From: Topomyia yanbarensis
Lineage: Eukaryota > Arthropoda > Insecta > Diptera > Culicidae
Reading direction: 5' to 3'
DNA: 64,000 bases
Assembly (NCBI RefSeq): GCF_030247195.1
Contig: NC_080670.1
Location: forward strand, 44,406,194 to 44,470,193
This document shows positions 13,109 through 24,200 of the stretch, piece after piece. The notes under the pieces are model-generated. The model did not search any database. It worked only from the letters and a program-made list of their open reading frames with translations, and had not been told where the DNA came from. Position numbers and translations under genes: made by a program. The stretch's first letter is position 1. The number at the start of each line of letters is the position of its first letter.

Positions 13109-13195
13109 TTTTTATTTTTTTTTTATTCATTTCGTTTATTTGATAGGCACAAATGCGTTAGCTTGGCGGTGCCAAATGCTTATGTTTTTACATTT

Positions 13196-13560
13196 TGGAT
13201 ATCTTAAAACTAGGAGGTTACAATGTTGAAATATTTTTTTTACAAAGGAAAAAAAAGTTTACAGCTATCTTAAGACTAGAAATAAGATTCAATATACAAG
13301 AGAGGGCCAAAAGATTTTTTCATGAAAAAATTTAAAACAAGTTCACTTTGATATACAAGAGGGGGAGTAATAGTATTTTACGAAATATTTTACGGTTATC
13401 TTAAAACTAACAATATAGTTTAGTACACAAAAGGGGGAACAAATATTTATGAGAAACTTCACAGAAATCTTAAAACTAGGGATTCAATTCTATTTACAAG
13501 ATGGAGGACAAGAGTTTCAATAAAGAGTAAAAATTATAGCTATCTTAAAACTAGGAATAT
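13196..13560 (-). repeat. Degenerate tandem repeat in the 3' untranslated region of copy A
   Basis: The word TATCTTAAAACTAGG or a close variant recurs near 13200, 13266, 13395, 13467 and 13538, each time followed by an A/T-rich segment and then TACA(A/C)AAG.GGG. This gives a unit of about 65-72 bases. Copy C has three similar units at about 44187, 44242 and 44312. Copy B lacks them. Confidence 0.7.
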
Positions 13561-13975
13561 AGAATACTAATTTGAATTTTTTAACTAAAACTTATGCTTG
13601 GTCAAGATATTCAGAGGGTGGCTTATTTCCGCATCTGTGAAGCAGCAGTTGTATCAAGGACAGGGGAGAGACAGGGAAAGAAGAGCAAAACTTGCAACTT
13701 TCGCTCAAAGGGGGGGGGGGGGGGGGGGAGGGGGATCAGCGAAACAAATTTGCGCCTCAGTCTAGTAAGTCGTCGAGTACCGGATTGGCGGATGGTATTC
13801 TTCGGACCCGCGGGGAATCCTTCAAAAGTCATCGGACCTCGAGTCGCTCTCGCTTCAGTTTCCTTCTATGCAGGCGTAGTGGTAAGGGCGACGGCGGTTA
13901 CATAGTGGCACTCTGGAGCTGATCGGTTCCACAAGGCAGGAGGAAACTCTAAAAACGAGAAATAAAAGAGAGGGG

Positions 13976-16900
13976 CTAAATTGGGATATTTATCGTTTTT
14001 ATGAAGGTATAAATAAGGGACATATAGGGGAAATCACGATTTGCCAGTATATCTCGGACTGGGACATTGGGTGGTCTACCTCGGGCCCGAAGGGATTCCT
14101 TTAACTGAGACCTGGCGTCCAAATACCCGGCGCATACCCAGACAACGTGTTCGATGTCGTGATAGCCCTCGTCACAAGCGCACAGACTACTCTCCGCAAG
14201 CCCAATACGCCGCAAATGCGCATCCATGGTGTAGTGATTGGACATAAGTTGGGACATTACGCAAATAAAATCCCGACCCACATCCATCCCCCCGAACCAA
14301 GGCTTCGTTGATACCTTTGGGATAATCGAATGTAGCCATCGTCCAAGTTCCCCATTGCTCCACGAGGTTTGGCAACTGTTGAGCGTCCTCTGACGACAAA
14401 TACTAAAAAATTCGTTGAAGCAGATTGGTCTTTCGTATATGTCACCATTTAATGCGCCCACCTTTGCTAATGAGTCGGCCTTTTCATTGCCCGGAATAGA
14501 ACAATGAGAGGGGACCCAAACAAAGGTAATCTGATAAGATTTTTCAGATAACGTACACAAGGACTCCTGTATCATCCCCAGAAAATACGGGAGTTGCTTT
14601 TTAGGCTTCACCGCACGAAGAGCCTCGATAGAGCTGAGGCTGTCCGAAACGATGAAGTAGTGATCTGTGGGCAGAGTGTCGATGATCCCAAGGGTGTACT
14701 GAATTGCAGCTAACTCTGCGACGTAAACTGAAGCGGGATCATTGAGCTTGAATGAAGCGGTGATAGTATTGTTGAAGATACCGAAGCCAGTGGACCCATC
14801 GAGATTTGATCCGTCAGTGGTAAACATTTTGTCGCAGTCGACTTCTCGGAATTTATTATAAAATATATTGGGGATCACCTGCGGGCGTATATGGTCCGGG
14901 ATTCCACGAATCTATTCCTTCATGGATGTGTCGAAGAATACAGTACAATCAGAAGTATCTAGGAAACGGACACGGTTGGGATTGTACGAAGAAGGATTGA
15001 TGCTCTGTGTCATGTAGTCGAAGTACAAGGACATAAAACGGGTTTGAGAATTAAGCTCGACGAGCCTCTCGAAATTTTGAATTACCAACGGGTTCAGAAT
15101 GTCGCATCGGATGAGCAATCGATATGAGAGTTCCCAAAATCGATTTTTTAGCGGAAGAACGCCCGCCAGCACTTCGAGACTCATCGTATGGGTCGAGTGC
15201 ATGCAACCCAAGGCAATGCGCAAGCAACGATACTGGATTCTCTCCAGTTTGATGAAGTGTATGTTCGCAGCGGAGCGGAAACAGAAACACCCGTACTCCA
15301 TCACCGACAATATCGTTGTTTGGTACAACCTGATCAGGTCTCCTGGGTGAGCACCCCACCATGTTCCAGTTATTGTTCGGAGAAAATTGATCCTTTGTTG
15401 GCATTTCTGTTTCAGATACCTAATGTGACATCCCCAGGTACCTTTAGAGTCGAACCAGACCCCGAGATATTTAAATGTGAAAACCTGGTTGATCGTTGCA
15501 CCCATTAATAAAAACTGGAGTTGCGCCGGCTCACGCTTCCTAGAAAAAAACAACCAACTCAGTTTTCTCCGTGGAGAACTCAATACCCAGCTGAAGAGCC
15601 CAAGCAGACAAATTGTCCAAGGTATTTTGTAATGGTCCTTGCAAGTCGGCAGCTTTGGGCCCTGTAACAGAGACCACCCTGTCGTCTGCAAGTTGCCTTA
15701 GCGTGCATGAATTGGCAAGACAATCGTCAATGTCATTCACGTAAAAATTGTAGAGCAGGGGACTTAGACATGAGCCCTGGGGAAGACCCATGTAGCTAAA
15801 TCGCGATGTTGTTAAATCGCCATGCGAAAAGTGCATGTGCTTTTCAGACAACAGGTTTAGCAAAAAGTTATTTAAAATTGGCGAAAGACCATGCTGGTGC
15901 AGCTTCTCTGACAGAATGTTGATAGAAACTGAGTCAAAAGCCCCCTTAATATCCAAGAAGACTGATACCATCTGCTCTTTGTTAGCATAGGCCATTTGGA
16001 TTTCTGTAGAAAGCAACGCAAGGCAATCGTTCGTCCCTTTGCCTTTGCGGAAGCCAAATTGTGTATCTGACAGTAAGCCATTTGCTTCAACCCAATTGTC
16101 GAGGCGGAACAAGATCATTTTCTCGAATAACTTCCGAATACAGGACAGCATTGCAATCGGCCGATACGAGTTGTGGTCGGAGGCTGGTTTTCCTGGTTTT
16201 TGGATGGCGATGACCTTCACTTGCCTCCATTCATAAGGGACAATGTTACCCTCAAGAAACTTGTTAAATAAATTCAACAAGCGCCTTTTTGCAGTGTCAG
16301 GCAGATTCTTCAGCAAGTTGAATTTGATTCTGTCTAACCCTGGGGCGTTATTGTTGCACGATAAGAGAGCAAGTGAGAACTCCACCATTGAAAACGGTGT
16401 TTCGTTCGCGGTATCGTGAGGAGACGCGGCGCGGCACGTTTTCTGCACCGGGACAGAGTCCGGACAGATCTTCTTGGCGAAAGCGAATATCCAACGGTTT
16501 GAATATTCCACGTTCTCGTTGGTACTATTACGGTTACGCATACGTCGAGCCGTACCCCAAAGAGTGCTCATCGCTGTTTCTCTCGTTAACCCGTCGACGA
16601 ACCGGCGCCAATAACTGCGTTTTTTGGCTTTCATTAGACTCTTCATTCGCCTTTCTAACGACGCGTACTGTTGATAGCTAGCGGGTAACCCGTCTTCCCG
16701 GAAGGCCTTATATGCAGAGGACTTTTCCGCGTACAGCTCTGAGCACTCTTTATCCCACCACAGGGTGGGAGATCGTCCATGGGTATTCGCGCTGGGTACT
16801 GGTTTAGTCTGAGCTTGATTCGCACTGTCGAGAATCAAGCCAGCCAAAAACCTGTACTCTTCCTCCGGAGGAAGTTCTTGAGTGGATTCGATTTTAACGG

Positions 16901-17663
16901 ATATCGCGGTCGCGTAACTCTTCCAATCAATGTTCCGTGTGAGGTCATATGAGACATTGATTGTTTCCGATGGTCTTGAACCGTTAGCAATTGAAATCAC
17001 GATAGGCAAATGATCGCTACCGTGGGGATCAGGGATCACCTTCCACATGCAATCTAACTGTAGCGATGTCAAGCAAAGCGATAAATCCAACGCGCTTGCG
17101 CGTGCTGGTGGTGTAGGAATCCGCGTCATTTCTCCCGTGTTTAAGATGGTCATGTTGAAATTATCGCAAAGATCTTGGATTAATGTTGATCTATTATCAT
17201 CATGAAGACAGCCCCATACCGTACCGTGCGAGTTAAAGTCTCCCAGAACTAGCCGCGGTGCCGGTAAGGATTCCGTGATATTACAAAGCGTTCGGTGCCC
17301 TACCGAGGCTCTAGGAGGAATGTAGATGGAAGCAATGCAAAGGTCTTTACCTTTGATTAAAACTTGACAAGCGACAATTTCAATGCCTGGTGTCGAAGGG
17401 AGGTTAATTCGGTTAAAAGAATAGCACTTTTTGATCCCCAAAAGTACTCCTCCATAGGGGTTTTCTCGATCCAGACGAATTATATTAAAGTCGTGGAAGT
17501 TGAGATTTATATCGGAAGTTAACCAAGTTTCACATAATGCGAAAGCATCACATTTTAAACTATTTAGTAAAAATTTAAAGGAATCGATTTTCGGGAGGAT
17601 ACTTCTGCTGTTCCACTGTAGAACAGTGATCGAATCGGTGACCTCGTTCGATGACTTAGCCAT
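13976..17663 (-). pseudogene. ORF2 of copy A: endonuclease, reverse transcriptase and RNase H, broken
   Basis: It aligns along its length with the intact ORF2 of copy B. The first open part (17663-15540) holds the endonuclease (FALCETWLT, LGDFNSHG, HGSDHLPIVI) and most of the reverse transcriptase (VFLDIKGAFDSV, GLPQGSCLSPLLYNF, RQLADDRVVS). Near 15545 a run of seven T on the minus strand changes the frame just after TEKTELVV. The frame then continues to 14912, where a TAG replaces a sense codon after DTSMKE. It resumes at once in the same frame with the RNase H domain (VAELAAIQYTL, WVPSHCSIPGNEKADSLAK) and the C-terminal Cys/His segment (CACDEGYHDIEHVVWVC) to the stop at 13976. It starts at an ATG overlapping the ORF1 stop, as in copy B. 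It encodes no working enzyme. Confidence 0.9.
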
Positions 17664-18993
17664 CGAAGGATACGATCGCTGCAAGGAGGGGCCATTTAGT
17701 AGTCAATTGCTTCAAAAATGTTTGCACTATAGGGAGAAAACGTATCAGAAGGCTTTTAAGAGGATCAGTAACATTGAAAGCAGTGAAAATTAAGTCCACT
17801 ATGTCAGAAAATTTCATTAGTCCGCTACTGGACTGAGTATCTGTTTGAAAAAAGGGGACACTTGGGGTTTTTGGTGTCCCTGGAAGTGGTGGGTACTCCT
17901 TGTTAGAATTAATATTTCCAAGTCCTGGAGCAAATTGCTTCGGCTTTTGTGCATCACTTCCGTTGGATTTATTGGTTGTAGATGGCGCACTCTGAGTGGA
18001 CGACACCTTGGCACCCTTACGGGGCAATGTAGGGGAGGCTGGATTTCTCCTCTTCCTGGATTCCCCTGGGTTAACCAAAGATGTTCCCTCTCGTGGGTCG
18101 TCAGATTCTTGCTCAACGTTAGCCAAACCAGCATAGGGATTTTCGGACAGGACAGATGGCGAAGCATTCTTTAGCATTTCTGCATAAGAACGCCTTGAGC
18201 GTTCCTTAAGGGAGCGCTTAATTTTATCCCCGCGCTGCTTGTACGCAGGACATGATTTAAGAGCATGTGAAGGGCCCCCGCAGCAAATACACTTTTCAGT
18301 TTCTTTGTCGCAAGAGTCATCCTCATGCTCTCCTTATAATTTGCCGCATCGTTTCTTATTTTCACAATATGTGGCTGTGTGGCCCAACTGCTCGCAATTG
18401 CTGCAGCTCATGACCCGCGGTACAAACAGGCGAACTGGTAGGCGAACCTTGTCAAGGAGGATGTAGTTGGGAAGATAGGACCCGGCGAATGTCACCCGAA
18501 GCGAGCCTGATAGAGAGTAGGTAGTCTTACCTCCCTCGGTGTTTGCGGTATACAATTGTTTGCATTCCAGGATCTTAATCTGTTCAAGCGAGGGGTCCTT
18601 AAAGCAGCCAACCCCGTGCTCCAACAGTTCTTCGCATTTCAGGCCCGGTTCGGACACTACCCCATCGATTTCACAGGCCACACAAGGCACGTATGCTTTA
18701 AATTCCCGCGTAAAGCGCTCACAGCAAGCAATCGCGTTTGCCTGGCCGAGATCATTTACTAGAACACGTATCTTGTTTGCCCGAACACGTGTTATCTGAG
18801 TTACGGCCGGGTAATTAGCAGTCAGATCTCGAGAAAGTTTTAATATATTAACCGGTTTCTCTCCGGTCCGAAAATATACCACCCATGGCCCAGAGGAACC
18901 TTCTGGGTACTGCTTTATACGGGGAGCAATGCGAGTATTAGGGGGATCAGGGACTTCCATGATTACATCAGATGGTATTTCGCCCTCGGCCAT
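17656..18993 (-). pseudogene. ORF1 of copy A: nucleic-acid-binding Gag-like protein, frameshifted
   Basis: The start at 18993 and the stop at 17656-17658 correspond to the ends of the intact 440-residue ORF1 of copy B. The N-terminal part keeps the GPWVVYFRTGEKPVNIL, EYREFTREFKAY-type and YILLDKVRLPVRLFVPRV regions and the first knuckle CSNCEQLGHTATYC. Just after RCGK a stop (TAA at about 18334-18336) ends that frame. The second and third knuckles (for example CICCGGPSHALKSC) lie in another frame at about 18200-18330, and the C-terminal part runs at 18177-17656. In life ORF1 protein would coat the element RNA. Here it is disrupted and probably made only as a fragment, if at all. Confidence 0.85.
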
Positions 18994-19213
18994 TTAAGCA
19001 CGAGGGCAGAGCGTTATATAAACGGGAATGTGTCTTATTATTTGATTACAAGGTAGAGTAAAAGTAGGGAAAAGGAAAGAAAGCAAACGAGGAAAAAAAA
19101 TAAAGCAAAACTTATCTGCAAACAACGTCGATTGTTCCGCACCAGCGAAAACAATGTACTGGATTTACTGCCGGCACCAGCAGAATGGCAGCTAACGAAC
19201 GAACAAAGGATGA

Positions 19214-19617
19214 CCTTCAATCACTGAAATTTACATAACGAACACCACTGTGAAATATAACGATCCGTTCCGTTCAAAGGTTGGGAGACGCATGAGTATA
19301 GTTTTTATTTCTTTTCTATTTAGTCAGCCAGCACTACAAAAAAAATCATACCTATTCCACATCTAGTTTGGAATCTCAAAAGATGAAAAATAATTACCAT
19401 ATTGCATATTACATTTGTTAATAATTGAAATTTTACTATATAATCGACTAAATCCGAAATACTTTCAACTTTCAGTATACATGTATTGAAAATAAATGTC
19501 AATCATAATCATCCCTTTATTAAAATGTTTTTAGAGAAAAACAAGGTAAAACCAAAATGAGGTCAGTCGAATTTCTGTTTTATGTGCTGGTTCAGGTAGT
19601 TGCGTCCAGGCTAAAAC
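19214..19617. other. Spacer between the facing 5' ends of copies A and B
   Basis: About 400 bases of non-element DNA. Part of it (19560-19617, TGCTGGTTCAGGTAGTTGCG onward) belongs to the repeat into which copy B inserted, a diverged inverted relative of the repeat at 12660-12785. No gene is seen. A minus-strand open frame at 19320-19502 has no domain. Confidence 0.6.
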
Positions 19618-19629
19618 AAGCTTTCCAAG
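19618..19629. repeat. Target-site duplication, left copy, of retrotransposon copy B
   Basis: AAGCTTTCCAAG here is repeated exactly at 26011-26022, just after the poly(A) tail. Removing the element and one copy joins the flanks into a continuous match to the repeat at about 12745-12785 (other strand), which supports both the site and the boundaries. Confidence 0.92.
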
Positions 19630-19936
19630 TCATTCGTTATCGAGCACTCAGTCGAGATAGAAGTCTTTTGTCATCGTTCCGTACACTCTATAGCGACAAA
19701 TAGTGTTAATCCGCGTTCAAGGTTATTTACACACTCTGCGCCTAGTTGAGGTTTCAGTATTTTTTCCCTTCTTTTGTGTTTCTGTTTCTGAGTACCGTTA
19801 GCCGGTCAGTGAAGTGAAACAGTGTTCTTCTAGTAAGCCGTCTGGATACCGTTACATACACAAGCTAAGTATTAGTTTTCGTTTCCCCTTCTTGGTTGTC
19901 TTAATAACGTGCACTGGGCAATAGGCCCGTGCAAAA

Positions 19937-21259
19937 ATGACTTCCCCTGACGGAGGTTCATCTCAAGGTGAGATGGACGTCGAAATAAAATCGGCTCCCC
20001 GGCTCAAGGTATATCCGAGCTCGGCCACCGGGCCATTTGTGATCTTCTTTCGGACCAAAGAAAAAAAGTGTTTGAATCTGTTGCAGATTTCTCGAGTTCT
20101 GACGGATCGGTATTCGGCCGTGACAGAAATATCGAAAATTCGGCCTGATAAGCTTCGGGTGGTGGTTAACAGTTCAACTCAGGCAAACGATATTGCTGGA
20201 TACGAGCCCTTTACGAGGGAGTACAGGGTGTATATTCCAGCTAGCAGGGTTGAAGTCAGTGGGGTCGTTTCCGATTCGAGTCTGAATTGCGAGGACCTGC
20301 TAAAATATGGGACTGGCTGTTTCAAAGACCCCATGCTTAAGCCAGTGAAGATACTGGAATGCAAACGTTTGCATTCAGCATCAGTCGCAGCTGACGGGAA
20401 GAAAACATACGTCAACTCAGACTCTTATCGGGTGACCTTCGCCGGCTCTGCCCTGCCTAATTACCTCCTTTTTGACAAGGTTCGTCTACCTGTTCGCCTT
20501 TTTGTGCCGCGGGTCATGAACTGTACTAATTGCAAACAATTGGGACACACAGCCTCCCATTGTAGCAATAAAGCCCGCTGTGGGAAATGCGGTGGGAATC
20601 ATGCGGATGATTCCTGTGGTAGAGATGTCGAAAAGTGCCTCTACTGTGGGGGAAACCCACATGATCTCCCTTCATGTCCCGCGTACAAACAGCGCGAAGA
20701 AAATCTTAAGCGTTCCCTTCAGGGACGCTCTAAGCGATCTTTTGCAGAAATGCTTAAGATAGCTACGCCACCTGTCTCTACGAACATCTTTACCAACTTG
20801 TCTACTGACGAAGGCGACTGTGATGAACCCCAGGAGGGAACATCTTCTGCTGTGCCTAGAAGTAGTAGAAAAAGGAAGAACATTTCCTCTTCCAAGCTTC
20901 GTCGTAAAGGCCAGAAGGTGTCTCTTCATGGTCCCCCTAAAATAACTACTCAAGGAAGTACTGGTGCAAAACCGAAGCAAGTCGCTCCCGGTCTCAGTAA
21001 CCTGAGCTCAGAAAAGGAGTTCCCAGCACTTCCAGGAACATCAAAAATCCCAAGTGTTCCCATATCTCAGCCAGAGAAAGAAAACAGTGCTGGCTTAATA
21101 AATTTCTCTGACATTGTGGACCGTATTCTTACAGCGTTAAACATTTCTGACCCCCTTAAAAGTATCTTGATAAGCTTTCTCCCCGCAGTAAAAACATTCT
21201 TGATGCAGTTCACTGCGAAATGGCCCCTCCTTTCAGCGATTGTATCCTTCGATGGCTAA
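19937..21259 (+). CDS. ORF1 protein of the I-clade retrotransposon (Gag-like, zinc-knuckle nucleic-acid binding), copy B
   Basis: A 440-residue protein that would bind the element RNA and form the ribonucleoprotein particle. The N-terminal half (about residues 20-190) holds a conserved region shared with copy A (GPFVIFFRTKEKKCLNLL, then LLFDKVRLPVRLFVPRV). Three CCHC knuckles follow at about residues 196-250: CTNCKQLGHTASHC, CGKCGGNHADDSC and CLYCGGNPHDLPSC. The rest is a basic, Ser/Pro-rich low-complexity segment (about 265-370) and a hydrophobic C-terminal segment (about 390-440, SDIVDRILTALNISDPLKSI). The ATG at 19937 is the first in frame and follows GTGCAAAA. The stop TAA at 21257-21259 overlaps the ORF2 start. 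No stop or frameshift is visible. The nucleic-acid-binding role is known for the family; activity of this copy is inferred. Confidence 0.93.
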   Translation: MTSPDGGSSQGEMDVEIKSAPRLKVYPSSATGPFVIFFRTKEKKCLNLLQISRVLTDRYSAVTEISKIRPDKLRVVVNSSTQANDIAGYEPFTREYRVYIPASRVEVSGVVSDSSLNCEDLLKYGTGCFKDPMLKPVKILECKRLHSASVAADGKKTYVNSDSYRVTFAGSALPNYLLFDKVRLPVRLFVPRVMNCTNCKQLGHTASHCSNKARCGKCGGNHADDSCGRDVEKCLYCGGNPHDLPSCPAYKQREENLKRSLQGRSKRSFAEMLKIATPPVSTNIFTNLSTDEGDCDEPQEGTSSAVPRSSRKRKNISSSKLRRKGQKVSLHGPPKITTQGSTGAKPKQVAPGLSNLSSEKEFPALPGTSKIPSVPISQPEKENSAGLINFSDIVDRILTALNISDPLKSILISFLPAVKTFLMQFTAKWPLLSAIVSFDG

Positions 21260-24200
21260 TTCATCGAACGAGGTCAAGGATTTAATCACTGTTCTACAGT
21301 GGAATTGCAGAAGCATTATCCCGAAAATCGATTCGTTTAAAATCTTACTAAATAATTTGAAATGCGATGCATTTGCCCTATGCGAGACATGGCTCACTTC
21401 AGAAATAACCCTACACTTCCACGATTTTAATATTATTCGCTTGGATCGAGAAGACTCTTACGGAGGAGTACTTTTGGGGATCAAAAAGTGCTATTCTTTC
21501 AATCGGATCGACCTCCCCTCGACACCAGGCATTGAAGTTGTCGCTTGCCAAACCAGAATTAAAGGCAAAGAACTTTGCATTGCTTCCACCTACATCCCCC
21601 CTAGAGCCTCAGTTAGCCACCGACGGCTTTGCGATATTGCGGAACTCCTCCCCGCACCGAGGCTAGTTTTAGGTGACTTTAACTCCCACGGCACGGCATG
21701 GGGTTGCCTTCATGACGATAATCGATCTACCCTACTCCATGAGCTTTGCGACAACTTCAATATGACTATTTTGAATACGGGTGAAATGACACGGATTCCT
21801 GTCCCTCCAGCGCGACCGAGCGCCTTAGATCTGTCCCTCTGCTCGACATCGCTGCGGTTAGATTGCATGTGGAAGGTAGTCTCTGATCCCCACGGCAGCG
21901 ACCATCTGCCAATCGTAATTAATATTGCTAACGGTTCAGGGCCACCGAATACAATCAATGTTTCGTATGACCTCACACGAAATATTGATTGGAAGAGCTA
22001 CGCGTCCGCGATATCCGAAAAAGTAGAATCGACACAAGAGCTTCCTCCGGAGGAAGAGTACGGGTTCCTGGCTGGCTTGATTCTCGATACCGCGATTCAA
22101 GCTCAGACTAAACGCGTACCAGACGCGAATTCACGCGGGCGTCCTCCCAATCCATGGTGGGACAAAGAGTGCTCAGACGTGTACGCGGAGAAGGCCGCTG
22201 CGTATAAGACCTTCCGGGACGACGGGCTGCCAGCTAGCTACCGACAGTACGCGATGGCGGAAACGCGGATGAAGAGTTTGATAAAAGCCAAAAAACGTAG
22301 CTACTGGCGCCGGTTCGTCGACGGACTAACGAGAGAAACATCGATGAGCACTCTTTGGAGTACGGCCCGGCGCTTACGAAACCGAAACAGTACCAATGAG
22401 AGCGTGGAATATTCAAACCGTTGGATATTCGATTTTGCCAAGAAGGTTTGTCCGGATTCCGCCCCGGCACAGAAGATCTACCGCGCCACGTCCCCTCACA
22501 ATAACGCGAACGAAACACCGTTTTCGATGGTGGAGTTCTCACTTGCTCTCTTATCATGTAACAATAAAGCCCCAGGGCCAGACAGAATCAAATTTAACTT
22601 GCTAAAGAATCTGCCAGACTCTGCCAAGAGACGCTTGTTGAATTTATTTAATAAGTTTCTTGAGGGTAATATTGTCCCTCATGACTGGAGGCAAGTGAAG
22701 GTCATTGCCATTCAAAAACCAGGAAAACCAGCCTCCGACCACAACTCGTATCGACCGATTGCGATGCTGTCCTGTATCCGAAAGTTGTTCGAGAAAATGA
22801 TCTTGTTTCGCCTCGATAATTGGGTTGAAGCAAATGGCTTACTGTCAGATACACAATTTGGTTTCCGCAAAGGCAAAGGGACGAACGATTGTCTTGCGTT
22901 GCTCTCAACAGAAATTCAAATGGCTTATGCTAGCAAAGAGCAGATGGCATCAGTTTTCCTAGATATAAAGGGGGCTTTTGACTCAGTTTCTATCAAAATT
23001 CTTTCTGAGAAGCTGCACCAGCATGGTCTTTCACCGACTCTAAACAACTTTTTGCTAAACTTGCTGTCTGAAAAACATATGCATTTTTCGCATGGTGATT
23101 TATCGACATCACGAATTAGCTACATGGGTCTTCCCCAGGGCTCATGTCTAAGCCCCCTTCTCTATAACTTTTACGTGAATGACATTGACGAATGTCTTGT
23201 CAATTCCTGCACGCTAAGGCAGCTTGCAGATGACGGTGTGGTCTCTATTACAGGTCCCAAAGCCGTCGATCTGCAAGGACCATTGCAAGATACCTTGGAC
23301 AATTTGTCTGCTTGGGCCCTCCAGCTAGGTATCGAGTTCTCCACGGAGAAAACTGAGCTAGTCGTATTTTCAAGGAAGCGTGAACCAGCGCAACTACAGC
23401 TTCAATTAATGGGTCAAACTATTGCTCAGGTTTCAACTTTCAAATATCTCGGGGTCTGGTTCGACTCCAAAGGAACCTGGGGATGTCACATTAGGTATCT
23501 GAAACAGAAGTGCCAGCAAAGGATCAACTTTCTCCGTACAATAACCGGAACATGGTGGGGTGCCCACCCAGGAGACCTGATCAGGCTGTACCAAACAACA
23601 ATATTGTCGGTGATGGAGTACGGGAGTTTCTGTTTCCGCTCCGCTGCGAACATACATTTCATCAAACTAGAGCGAATCCAATATTGTTGTTTGCGTATTG
23701 CTTTGGGTTGTATGCACTCGACACATACGATGAGTTTAGAAGTGCTGGCGGGCGTCCTTCCGCTGAAAAATCGATTTTGGGAACTCTCCTATCGATTGCT
23801 CATCCGATGCGATATCTTGAACCCGTTAGTAATTGCAAATTTCGAAAGGCTTATCGAGCTCAATTCTCAAACCCGATTTATGTCCTTGTACTTCGATTAC
23901 ATGGCACAAAATATCAATCCTTCTTCATACTATCCCAACCGTGTCAATCTCTTTCATGCTTCTGATTCAACTGTTTTCTTTGACACATCCATGAAAGACG
24001 AGATTCGTGGAATCCCGGATCACATACGCCCGCAAGTGATCCCAAGCATCTTTCATAGTAAATTTCGAGAAGTCGACTGCAACAAGATGTTTTACACCGA
24101 CGGGTCAAGCCTCGACGGCTCCACTGGCTTCGGTATATTCAATCAAAACCTCACCGCCTCATTCAAACTCAATGATCCTGCTTCAGTTTACGTCGCAGAA

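Larger units (their letters stand above)
13109..19213 (-). mobile_element. I-clade (MosquI-like) non-LTR retrotransposon, copy A, inactive
   Basis: On the minus strand this has the full layout of an I-clade LINE. There is a 5' untranslated region (19213 down to 18994), then ORF1 with zinc knuckles (18993-17656), ORF2 with endonuclease, reverse transcriptase and RNase H (17663-13976), a long 3' untranslated region and an A-rich tail, seen as a T/A run at about 13109-13126. Its 3' tip, read on the minus strand, matches copy B: GGCACC, then GCTAACGCA, then TGCC just before AATAAAC and the tail. ORF1 has a frameshift and ORF2 has a frameshift and a nonsense codon, so the copy is dead. The RNase H domain and CCHC ORF1 favour the I clade over Jockey. 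The 5' end is placed by similarity of the TCAT..TTCGTTCG start to copy B. No convincing target-site duplication was found. Confidence 0.85.

Noticed and set aside
13594..13922. Open frames over a G homopolymer run (13710-13728)
   Set aside because: They are in the 3' untranslated region of retrotransposon copy A; the glycine run is just the homopolymer.
19213..19630. Search for a target-site duplication of copy A against its A-tail flank near 13100
   Set aside because: AGATGAAAGGT at the left and GGATGACCTTC at the right are similar only in GATGA; not convincing.
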